DNA of 64,000 bases from Dyella sp. ASV21 (GTDB lineage: Bacteria > Pseudomonadota > Gammaproteobacteria > Xanthomonadales > Rhodanobacteraceae). Shown piece by piece: positions 36,471 through 43,925 of this stretch. The translations under genes and the position numbers were made by a program. Below the pieces are notes generated by a model, which was not told the DNA's origin, made no database searches, and saw nothing but the letters and a program-made list of their open reading frames with translations. Each line of letters begins with the position of its first letter. The stretch's first letter is position 1. Location of the stretch: contig NZ_JAELTT010000003.1 of NCBI RefSeq assembly GCF_016428975.1, positions 62,001 through 126,000 of the forward strand, in the 5' to 3' direction.

Positions 36471-36660
36471 ATCGCGGCGACTATTCTTCTTTCATACGGA
36501 GGACCGCGATAGATCAGCGCATCCTTGGCACTCCATGGATAATGCCATTTTCGTTTATCGATATTTCCCCATTTATACTTTGCATTAACGATATATATCA
36601 ACGACAATCGAAAAACTATAATGGGCGCCCCACATCATTTCGCCCATTCAAGTAACCGTA
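36471..36660 (+). promoter_or_regulatory. AT-rich promoter region of the H-NS-like gene
   Basis: In a window of about 64 percent GC this stretch is conspicuously AT-rich, with A/T runs such as TTTTCGTTTATCGATATTT and ATATATATCA and phased short tracts. A TATAAT lies at 36617-36622, 58 bases before the start codon. Such DNA is the preferred target of H-NS, so autoregulation is likely. The rest of 36304-36470 holds nothing supported. Confidence 0.6.
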
Positions 36661-36679
36661 CTCATCCCGGGAGTTACTT

Positions 36680-37006
36680 ATGGCAGTGGATATCAAGAAC
36701 CTCAATCACAACCAACTCAATGACCTGATCAGCAAAGCCCAGGTGCGCCAGCAGGAATTGCGCAAGGAAAAGGTCGCAAAGCTGCGCGAAAAGATTCACG
36801 CGCTGATCAAGGCCGAAGGTTATGCATTCGAGGACATTTTCGGTCACGGCCGCAGCGGCAAGCCCCGTCGTACCGGCGGTACCGTAGCGCCTAAGTACCG
36901 TAACCCGGCCAACCCGGAGCAGACTTGGTCCGGCCGTGGCAAGCGCCCGCGCTGGTTCAACGATGCCCTGAAGGCCGGCAAGAAAGAAAAGGATCTGGCG
37001 ATCTAA
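36680..37006 (+). CDS. H-NS family nucleoid protein (Xanthomonas type)
   Basis: 108 residues. N-terminal coiled coil for oligomerisation (about residues 8-50, LNDLISKAQVRQQELRKEK) and a C-terminal DNA-binding motif KYRNPANPEQTWSGRGKRPRWF that fits the H-NS consensus (YRxP...TWSGRGRxPxW). Silences AT-rich and horizontally acquired genes. GGGAG precedes ATG 36680. Single gene between strong terminators. Confidence 0.95.
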   Translation: MAVDIKNLNHNQLNDLISKAQVRQQELRKEKVAKLREKIHALIKAEGYAFEDIFGHGRSGKPRRTGGTVAPKYRNPANPEQTWSGRGKRPRWFNDALKAGKKEKDLAI

Positions 37007-37031
37007 TCGCCACCTTCTTGCGCCATTTGCG

Positions 37032-37060
37032 AAAATGCCGGCTCTGCGCCGGCATTTTTA
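37032..37060. terminator. Bidirectional terminator between hns-like and thrE-like genes
   Basis: AAAA-TGCCGGC-TCTGC-GCCGGCA-TTTTT, lying 26 bases after the H-NS stop and 16 bases after the end of the convergent exporter gene. Confidence 0.92.
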
Positions 37061-37075
37061 TTTGGCTGGACGTGC

Positions 37076-38353
37076 TTAGAGCGAGCGCCGCGGCGCCACC
37101 AGCAAATCGCCGAACAACAAGCCCGCCACCAGGGCTATCAACAGCGTTATCAGCAACATGCCGGTATCCATACCAAGGCTGGTATCGCGCTCCAGCAAAT
37201 ACGACACGCTGCGGAAGCCCACGCTTCCGGGCACCAGCAAGATAATGCCCGGTTCGCGAATAATCGCGCCCGGACGATGCGCAAAACGCGCATACAGATT
37301 CGCCAGGCTGCTCAGCACCAAACCGCCCAGGAACACGCCGAACGGCGCCGCCGGCAATTTGCCCGCCAAGGCGCCGCCCCACCGCGTCGCCAGATAACCG
37401 AGCACCACCGCCGCCATGACCACCAGCCAATCGCGTCGCGCGGCACGGAACGAAATGGCAAATGCAAAGGCGCCAACCAGCAGTGCCGGATAATCCGCCC
37501 AGCCCGGCAACGGCGGCAACGCGTAATCGCGCCCATCGACGCCGAAAGCATGGCAAAGCTGAGTGGCCGCCACGGCGCCAAAGGTCAGCTTGATCAAGGT
37601 AGCGATAGCACCGCCCATGCGCGCCACGCCCGCCACCAGATGCTGGCTGGAAATCTCGCGCACCGCCGTGGTGAGTGCCATACCAGGCATCAACACGATC
37701 AGGCCGGCCAGGATCACCGATTTGATCGCCAGCGGCACCAGGAACTGGCTCACCACAATGGCGATAACCGTGGCCACCAGCGCACTGATCGCCTCGCTCG
37801 CCACCGCCAGCCGCGGGCGCGTAGCCGACAACACGGTAATCGTGCCGATAATCAGGCCGATCAACGCCGCCGTGATCAGATCGGCCCAGGAGCTGTGCAG
37901 CAGCAGCGCCACCACACTGGCGGCGGCAAGGCCATAACTGGCGATAACCCCGGCCTGCGCGCGCCGCGTATCCGGCCGCCCTAGATCACGCAACAGACGA
38001 AAACCTTCGCGCAACTCGATATCGCCGGCGATGACCTTGTCGGCAATCGCGTCAGCCTCGCTCAGGCGCGCCAGGTTCACGTCGCCTGGCGCCAGACGCA
38101 TCACCTGCGTTACCTGCGCCACTTCGTCCTCGCCTTGGGCGAAGTCGGTAAAGGAAATGATGATCGCGGTGGGGCTGGACCAGACATCCGCCTGAAGCCC
38201 CAGACGCTGCGCCGACCCGGCAATCGCCCCTTCCAGTCGCGGCGCGGCCGTGCCGTATTGGTGCAGGCGACGCGCCAGTTCCAGCAGGAAGGCTATGCGC
38301 GTATTGAGCGGCGCAAGCGCCAGCGTGGTGACAACGACCGGACGCGTCATCAC
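37076..38353 (-). CDS. ThrE-type threonine/serine exporter family protein
   Basis: 425 residues, about ten membrane helices. An N-terminal DUF1212 part starts with LNTRIAFLLELARRLHQYGTAAPRLEGAI and contains a cytoplasmic stretch, then AGVIASYGLAAASVVALL begins the membrane domain; the second half is the DUF3815-type domain (VFLGGLVLSSLANLYARF, GIILLVPGSVGFRSV). Corynebacterium ThrE, with both halves fused in this way, exports threonine and serine by proton exchange. Substrate here is inferred. Confidence 0.88.
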   Translation of the reverse strand: MMTRPVVVTTLALAPLNTRIAFLLELARRLHQYGTAAPRLEGAIAGSAQRLGLQADVWSSPTAIIISFTDFAQGEDEVAQVTQVMRLAPGDVNLARLSEADAIADKVIAGDIELREGFRLLRDLGRPDTRRAQAGVIASYGLAAASVVALLLHSSWADLITAALIGLIIGTITVLSATRPRLAVASEAISALVATVIAIVVSQFLVPLAIKSVILAGLIVLMPGMALTTAVREISSQHLVAGVARMGGAIATLIKLTFGAVAATQLCHAFGVDGRDYALPPLPGWADYPALLVGAFAFAISFRAARRDWLVVMAAVVLGYLATRWGGALAGKLPAAPFGVFLGGLVLSSLANLYARFAHRPGAIIREPGIILLVPGSVGFRSVSYLLERDTSLGMDTGMLLITLLIALVAGLLFGDLLVAPRRSL

Positions 38354-38723
38354 GTACGCACTCGCATGGAAAGGGCTGACATTGGAGTGGCGTTACTAAA
38401 GGCTATGGGCGTTGGCGCTAGTAGAACTGATTTGGATGGCCATTGTCAGCGGGAGATGTCTCGATGGGGCGCCGCAGGCATCGCGTGTTGGTGTAGCGAT
38501 TCATATGAGATGGGCCATGCGAGCCACATCGGCGATGCGGTATGGGGCACGCCGAACCTATTCCTGCCCCGCATAAGCCGCCATCCTCGCGCAAGCAGGG
38601 ATGACGACTCAGAAGAGGGGTGCAGAGTTCCGCGCGGGTCGCGCTTGCCCTGCCCTCGCGGGGATGACGCGGCGGGAAAGGATGAGCAAACACTCACCCG
38701 GCCCACCGCCATGCGCGAACGCC
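38354..38723. repeat. 370-base gap with REP-like elements (copies 2 and 3)
   Basis: No gene can be supported. Two copies of the core GC(A/G)GGGATGACG occur at 38595-38606 and 38658-38669, separated by 51 bases between the copies and each preceded by an inverted GC-rich partner. Same family as 29136-29175. The thrE-like promoter must lie near the right edge of the left part (38354-38450). Confidence 0.45.
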
Positions 38724-39170
38724 CTAGTCCGCCGCCTTCACCAGCAGCATCGTCCCCTCCACGCCCACCACCTCCACCATGGCCCCCACGGGCAGGTCCG
38801 GGCCACTGACCAGCCACAGCCCATCGCCCACCTTGGCCTTGCCACGACCATGCACGATGGGCTCGGCCAGCACATAACGCTGGCCAATCTGCTGCTCGCC
38901 GCGGCGGTTGAGGCGCGCATCGCCGGGTTCCGCGCGCATCAGACGCGGACGCAGGCCGTACCAGTAGGCCGCGCAGGAGAGAAACGCCAGCACCGCGAAC
39001 AGCACGGCCTGCGCCAGCGTGGACAAGCCCGGTAGCACCAGCACGACCACGCCGGTCGCTGCGGCACCCATGCCGATCCACAGCAGGAAATAGCCGGGCA
39101 AGATCACTTCCACGGCGATCAGCAGCAGCGCGAGGATCCACCACCAATAATGCAGGGCGACGTCTTGCAT
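38724..39170 (-). CDS. NfeD family membrane protein
   Basis: 148 residues. Three N-terminal helices (WWWILALLLIAVEVILPGYF begins the first) and a C-terminal OB-fold domain (QQIGQRYVLAEPIVHGRGKAKVGDGLWLVSGPDLPVGAMVEV-type, residues about 90-145). Short NfeD proteins work with a neighbouring SPFH protein in the membrane; the SPFH gene ends 13 bases upstream, the classic pairing. Confidence 0.93.
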   Translation of the reverse strand: MQDVALHYWWWILALLLIAVEVILPGYFLLWIGMGAAATGVVVLVLPGLSTLAQAVLFAVLAFLSCAAYWYGLRPRLMRAEPGDARLNRRGEQQIGQRYVLAEPIVHGRGKAKVGDGLWLVSGPDLPVGAMVEVVGVEGTMLLVKAAD

Positions 39171-39183
39171 GGGGGTGCCCCGC

Positions 39184-40134
39184 TCAGCTCATCGACGGCG
39201 GCACGCGACGGCCGCTCGGGTTTTGTTGCTGATTGAGTGCGTCCTTGGCCAGCTCGGCAATGCCCGCCAGCGAACCGAGGATGCCCGTGGTTTCCATGGG
39301 CAGCAGCAGCGTTTTCTGGTTGGGCGACTGGGCCATTTCCTTCAGCGCCTCCACGTATTTGTTGGCGACGAAGTAGTTGAGCGCGTTGACGTTGCCGTTG
39401 GCGATGGCCTCGGACACCATCCTGGTGGCTTCGGCCTCGGCCTCGGCAAGGCGAATGCGTGCCTCTGCCTCGCGGAACGCGGCCTCTTTCTTGCCTTCCG
39501 CGGCGAGAATCGCGGACTGCTTTTCGCCATCGGCCTTGAGCACCGCCGCCTGGCGGAAGCCCTCGGCTTCGAGAATGTTGGCGCGCTTTTCGCGCTCGGC
39601 CTTCATCTGGCGTGCCATCGAGTCGACCAGGTCACGCGGCGGCGCAATGTCCTTGATCTCGATGCGGTTGACCTTGACGCCCCACGGATGGGTCGCCTCG
39701 TCCACCACGTTCAACAGTTTGGCGTTGATGGCATCGCGCTGGCTCAGCGATTCGTCCAGGTCCATCGAACCAAGCACCGTGCGGATATTGGTCATGATCA
39801 GCGCCAGCGCGGCCTGCTCCAGGTTGGCCACTTCATAGGCGGCCTTGGCGGCGTCGAGCACCTGATAGAACACCACGCCGTCCACACGCACCACCGCGTT
39901 GTCCTTGGTGATGACGTCCTGCGAGGGCACGTCCAGCACCTGTTCCATCATGTTCATCTTGCGGCCGATGCCATAGATGAAAGGCACCAGAAAATGCAGG
40001 CCCGGCGAGAGCGTGCGCGTATAGCGGCCAAAACGTTCCACGGTCCACTCATAGCCCTGCGGCACCATGCGCACGAGTTTGGCGATCACGATCACCGCTA
40101 CGAGCACTACGACCAACGCAAACAGCTGTCCCAT
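39184..40134 (-). CDS. SPFH/band 7 membrane protein (stomatin/QmcA-like)
   Basis: 316 residues. One N-terminal membrane helix ([20 protein letters not shown]), then the SPFH domain ([25 protein letters not shown]), a conserved coiled coil ([21 protein letters not shown]...) and a flexible tail. Organises membrane microdomains and can modulate FtsH-type proteolysis. Forms a two-gene unit with NfeD. Confidence 0.94.
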   Translation of the reverse strand: MGQLFALVVVLVAVIVIAKLVRMVPQGYEWTVERFGRYTRTLSPGLHFLVPFIYGIGRKMNMMEQVLDVPSQDVITKDNAVVRVDGVVFYQVLDAAKAAYEVANLEQAALALIMTNIRTVLGSMDLDESLSQRDAINAKLLNVVDEATHPWGVKVNRIEIKDIAPPRDLVDSMARQMKAEREKRANILEAEGFRQAAVLKADGEKQSAILAAEGKKEAAFREAEARIRLAEAEAEATRMVSEAIANGNVNALNYFVANKYVEALKEMAQSPNQKTLLLPMETTGILGSLAGIAELAKDALNQQQNPSGRRVPPSMS

Positions 40135-40205
40135 TGCCTTGCCTCCACATCCATGAACGATAGTCCCGAGTATAGGGGACGCGTTCGATGGGACGGGATA
40201 AAGGC

Positions 40206-41588
40206 TTATTTGTTCCCCAAGGGCAGCAACAGGCTTACACGCAAGCCGCCGTCTTCGCGATTGGCAAGCGAGATGCGGCCACCATGTGCTTCGACGATCT
40301 CGCGCGCCAGCGCCAGCCCCAGGCCCGTGCCCGAACGCTTGGTCGAATAGAACGGCAGCAGCGCCTGTGCCAACACGGTTTCGCTCATGCCGGGGCCGCG
40401 ATCGGCCACTTCGATGCGCATGTCGCGACCCACCATGGTCAGCGATAGCGATACCCCCTCTTCGTCGCTGCCCGATTCGTGCGCGTTCTTGATCAGGTTG
40501 ATCAGCACCTGTTCGACCTGACCGGCATCAAACCAACCCGGTTGCTCCGGTATGGAGCCGCGCAGTTGGAACTTGCAGTGCAGCGACAGGCTATCGATGA
40601 ACGGCTTCCAGGCGATATTGACCGGCTGCGGCGCAGGCAACTTGGCAAAATTGGCGTAACCGGCAATGAAACTGTGCAGATGGCGCGCGCGCTCGCCAAT
40701 GGTGGCGAATACACCCGGCAAGCGACCGGTGTCACCGCGACGTGCCAATTCCGAGCCCGAATGCGCCAGCGACGATATAGGTGCCAGCGAGTTGTTCAAT
40801 TCATGGCTGATCACGCGTATCACGCGTTTCCACGTCGCCACTTCCTGGCGTGACAACTCGCGCGTCATGCGGCGAAACAGTTGCAGGCGATGAGGACGCC
40901 CCTGCAGGCGAAAGCTGCGCTGGGAAAGGTGGAAAGTTTCCTCGCCGCCATCCATCTCCACTGTCAGCAGCGCGTCTTCACCGCCTTCCACGGCGCGACG
41001 CAACGGCTCGGGCGAGTCACTGATCAACTCGGCAAAGCTGAGGCCATGCAACGTGCGTCCTTCGTTGAATAGATGCCGCGCGGCGATATTGGCGTAGGTC
41101 ACGCGCCCGCTGCTGTCCGTGAGCACCAGCGCCACGGGCGTGTTCTGTACCACGGTATCGAGCAGCAACTCGCGCTGGGCCAGATTCTGGCGCTGTTCGC
41201 GCAGGGTCTGACCCAAGGCGTTGTGCATGCGGATCAGCTCGCCCAGCTCGTCGCGCCGGGTGGCGGCGATGGAGAAACTGAAGTCTCCATCGCGATAGCT
41301 CGCCACAGCGCCCTCCAGGGCGCGCAACAGCTTGGTGATCGGCGACATCACACGATGCCCCAGCCACAACGCCAGCGGCAGCAGAAAGGCGGCCGAAATC
41401 AGGATGCCACCGTAGAAACCGAAGCGTGCCGGCGCGCCCAGGTCCAAGCTCAGGTCGTGGCGCATCCACAGCAAGAGCTGCGGCAAGGGCCATTGCGTGA
41501 CACCGGCATAGATGAGCGCGCCGGAAAGCCCCGCCACGCCCAACAACAACACCATGCGCGCTTCCAGCGAACTGAAGCCGCGCCACAT
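40206..41588 (-). CDS. NtrY-like sensor histidine kinase
   Basis: 460 residues from ATG 41588, chosen over a GTG at 41612 because AGGGGG lies 9 bases before the ATG. Two membrane helices (about residues 12-32 and 55-78) enclose a short periplasmic loop of about 20 residues, then HAMP ([11 protein letters not shown]), PAS ([21 protein letters not shown]), a HisKA helix with the phosphorylated His near residue 262 ([14 protein letters not shown]) and an HATPase domain ([32 protein letters not shown]). Such kinases pair with sigma-54 activators; the partner is at 42002-43339. A small periplasmic loop suggests sensing in or near the membrane, as in kinases that detect transporter state. Confidence 0.92.
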   Translation of the reverse strand: MWRGFSSLEARMVLLLGVAGLSGALIYAGVTQWPLPQLLLWMRHDLSLDLGAPARFGFYGGILISAAFLLPLALWLGHRVMSPITKLLRALEGAVASYRDGDFSFSIAATRRDELGELIRMHNALGQTLREQRQNLAQRELLLDTVVQNTPVALVLTDSSGRVTYANIAARHLFNEGRTLHGLSFAELISDSPEPLRRAVEGGEDALLTVEMDGGEETFHLSQRSFRLQGRPHRLQLFRRMTRELSRQEVATWKRVIRVISHELNNSLAPISSLAHSGSELARRGDTGRLPGVFATIGERARHLHSFIAGYANFAKLPAPQPVNIAWKPFIDSLSLHCKFQLRGSIPEQPGWFDAGQVEQVLINLIKNAHESGSDEEGVSLSLTMVGRDMRIEVADRGPGMSETVLAQALLPFYSTKRSGTGLGLALAREIVEAHGGRISLANREDGGLRVSLLLPLGNK

Positions 41589-41616
41589 CAGCGGGTTCCC
41601 CCTGCCCAACACCCTT

Positions 41617-41925
41617 TCAATGACACGCGCCGGCTACTCCCATCGGTATGCAATTGACGTTGGCGCCGCGACCGTTGTTGATGATCACGCGAATCGGCGT
41701 CTGGTCCGGTGGCGCCTTGTCTTTGGGCGCCTGTCCACTGAAGTTGAAACGCTGGGCGTCGCCAGCCGCCGTGCTCAGCGCATCGCGGTAGGCTTCGTGG
41801 CTGCTTGCCGGCGGTGCCGGCACGCTCCAGCGATCCCCCGCGAGCGACGCGGGCGGCGCAACCGTCTGCGCGGCAGCGCTGGTGCACACCCAACCGGTAA
41901 TTAGCAGTAAGCGGCGATAGCGCAT
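41617..41925 (-). CDS. Small secreted protein between kinase and regulator genes
   Basis: 102 residues. Signal peptide from ATG 41925 (MRYRRLLLITGWVCTSAAAQ, cleavage near residue 20), then a Pro/Ala-rich stretch, a middle with DALSTAAGDAQRF, and a C-terminus IRVIINNGRGANVNCIPMGVAGACH with two Cys that could form a small disulfide loop. GGAG sits 6 bases before this ATG, which supports it over two upstream ATGs. Lies 76 bases after the regulator and 28 bases before the kinase. I recognise no family. By position it could modulate the kinase from the periplasm. Confidence 0.75.
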   Translation of the reverse strand: MRYRRLLLITGWVCTSAAAQTVAPPASLAGDRWSVPAPPASSHEAYRDALSTAAGDAQRFNFSGQAPKDKAPPDQTPIRVIINNGRGANVNCIPMGVAGACH

Positions 41926-42001
41926 GGCGAACTCCATCGGCACAACGCCCATCATCCTCGCCCGTTAGGCACGCGGCAATCATGCCTGACGACCGAGAAC
42001 C

Positions 42002-43339
42002 TCAAGCCTGGGCCAGGCCATAACGTTCCATGCGCCGGTACAGCGCCTGCCGCGACAGGCCGAGTGCCACCGCGGCACGGCTGACCACGCCACCGGCCTT
42101 GTCCAGCGCCGCTTCCACCGATTCGCGGCTGGGCTCGTCCAGATTGCGCACGGCGGCGGCCGCCACCTGAGGCAGGTTGAGTTGCTCAGGCGTGATGCGG
42201 CCATCGGCGCTCAGCAGCGCGGCGCGCTCGATCGCATTCTTTAGCTCACGCACGTTGCCCGGCCAGGTATAAGCCAGCAGCGTTTCGCGCGCGGCGTCGC
42301 TCAGTTCGGCGCGGCCGTCCAGAAAGTGCTCGGCCAGCGGCAGGATGTCGTCCACGCGCTCGGACAGCGGCGGCAGGTTCACCTCGATCACGTTGAGGCG
42401 GTAGTACAAGTCTTCGCGGAAGCTGCCGGCGCGAATCATGCCCTTGAGGTCGGCATTGGTGGCGCTGAGCACACGCACCTTCACGTGGCGCGTGCGGCCG
42501 GAACCCAGTCGTTCGAACTGGCCGGTTTCGAGGACGCGCAGCAGCTTTACCTGGCCGGACAATGGCAGGTTGCCGATTTCGTCGAGGAACAGTGTGCCGC
42601 CATCGGCCAGCTCAAAGCGTCCCTCGCGCGCCTTGTTGGCACCGGTATAGGCGCCAGCTTCCGCACCGAACAGCTCGGCCTCGATCAAGTCGCCGGGCAA
42701 CGCACCGCAGTTCACCGCGATGAACTGACCGCGTTTGACCCCGGAATTGGCATGCACGATGGCCGCGATGCGCTCCTTACCCGCACCGTTGGGGCCGGTG
42801 ATCAGCACCGGCACATCCGAGCGCGCCACCTGACAGGCAAGCTCCAACGTGCGGGCCATGGGCTCGGAGGCAAACACCAGGCCGTCCAGGTCGTAGCGGC
42901 GCTGCAGGTCTTCACGACGCTTGCGCCGTTCGTTGCGGGTGCGGTTGACCTCGCGGGTGGACTCGGACAGCTCCAGCAGGTTCTCCACCGTCGCCATCAA
43001 CTTGGCGTCGTCCCAGGGCTTGGCGAGATAGTCAGCCGCGCCGGCCTTGACCAGTTCCACCGCGGTTTCCAGATGCGTCCAGGCGGTGAGCAAAATCACC
43101 GGCAGGTCGGCATGGCGCTGGCGGATGGCACGGAACAGCGCGATGCCCTCCTCGCCCGAGGTGGTATCGGCGGTGAAGTTCATATCCTGAATCACCACGT
43201 CGATCCGCTCGCTCTCCAGCAGCGCCAGCCCATGTTCGGGGGTCAGGGCGTTCAGCGGGCGAATGTCATGCAGCGAAAGCGCCAACGAGAGCGCTTCGCC
43301 CACGGCGGGGTTGTCATCAATGATCAGTACGGTTCGCAT
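42002..43339 (-). CDS. Sigma-54-dependent response regulator (NtrC type)
   Basis: 445 residues. Receiver (D8, D9, D52, K107) at 1-120, a charged linker, an AAA+ domain (Walker A GPNGAGKE at 182-189, sigma-54-contact loop GAYTGA at 229-234, Walker B GGTLFLDEIGNL, then the R-finger region REDLYYRLNVIEVNLPPL) and a C-terminal Fis-type helix-turn-helix (GVVSRAAVALGLSRQALYRRM). Both loop and Walker A depart from the usual GAFTGA and GxxGTGKE but keep key residues. Binds upstream sites and activates sigma-54 polymerase. Start ATG 43339; a longer frame begins at 43381 but precedes the receiver fold. Most probable target: the promoter at 58351-58369. Confidence 0.94.
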   Translation of the reverse strand: MRTVLIIDDNPAVGEALSLALSLHDIRPLNALTPEHGLALLESERIDVVIQDMNFTADTTSGEEGIALFRAIRQRHADLPVILLTAWTHLETAVELVKAGAADYLAKPWDDAKLMATVENLLELSESTREVNRTRNERRKRREDLQRRYDLDGLVFASEPMARTLELACQVARSDVPVLITGPNGAGKERIAAIVHANSGVKRGQFIAVNCGALPGDLIEAELFGAEAGAYTGANKAREGRFELADGGTLFLDEIGNLPLSGQVKLLRVLETGQFERLGSGRTRHVKVRVLSATNADLKGMIRAGSFREDLYYRLNVIEVNLPPLSERVDDILPLAEHFLDGRAELSDAARETLLAYTWPGNVRELKNAIERAALLSADGRITPEQLNLPQVAAAAVRNLDEPSRESVEAALDKAGGVVSRAAVALGLSRQALYRRMERYGLAQA

Positions 43340-43857
43340 TCGTCGCTTGCACATGTAGACGTGGATGCATCTCCACGCCAAAAGGTTGCCATTAATTTGA
43401 CCTTGGCGGCCAATCGGCGGGATCGCGCCTCAGCTGCCATGGGGCGGCGGCGGTGGCGCGGGGGGAGCCGGCGGGGCGGCGGGGGTTCGTGGAGCAGCCC
43501 GGCACGGGCCTCGGCGGCCAGTGGCAGCGGTTGTTCCGCCCCGTTGCGACGCACCACGAACGGCAGCGGCGCGCTGTCATGGGCGCGCAGCCCGGCGAAC
43601 AGCGCGTCCACGTTGCTTACGGGTGCCCCGTCAGCCGACACGATCACGTCGCCTTTGCGCAGTCCCCAAAGGTTGTCCGGGGTGAGTGCGATGACCACCA
43701 CGCCACCCTTGTCGGTGCTCAGGTGCAGGTACTGTCCCTGGCTACGCCAGCGCAAGGTGTTCTGCGAATGCCAGGCGAAGCCATTGGCTGCTAGCGCACC
43801 GCTCGCGGCCAAGCCCAGGGCGGCGCCCAGAAGCGGGCGCGAGAACATAGATGACAT
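43324..43857 (-). CDS. Exported PDZ-domain protein, possible frameshift near the end
   Basis: 177 residues as read. Signal peptide (residues 1-23, ALGLAASGALA), a short N-terminal region, a PDZ domain (about 40-105, VVVIALTPDNLWGLRKGDVIVSADGAPVSN) and a C-terminal tail. From residue about 124 the tail is a run of Pro/Arg and then reads into the start of the response regulator (16-base overlap). If one C is added in the C5 run at 43481-43485 (complement), the tail becomes EPPAAPPAPPAPPPPPHGS and stops at 43430. That version looks more natural. PDZ proteins bind C-terminal peptides; this one is secreted or periplasmic and belongs to the transporter cluster. Confidence 0.7.
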   Translation of the reverse strand: MSSMFSRPLLGAALGLAASGALAANGFAWHSQNTLRWRSQGQYLHLSTDKGGVVVIALTPDNLWGLRKGDVIVSADGAPVSNVDALFAGLRAHDSAPLPFVVRRNGAEQPLPLAAEARAGLLHEPPPPRRLPPRHRRRPMAAEARSRRLAAKVKLMATFWRGDASTSTCASDECEPY

Positions 43858-43925
43858 GCAGGCCCCCTCTTGCAGTGAACCCCGGTGCGCGTCGCGATGG
43901 GCGACGCGCACCAGGCGTGGGCGCT

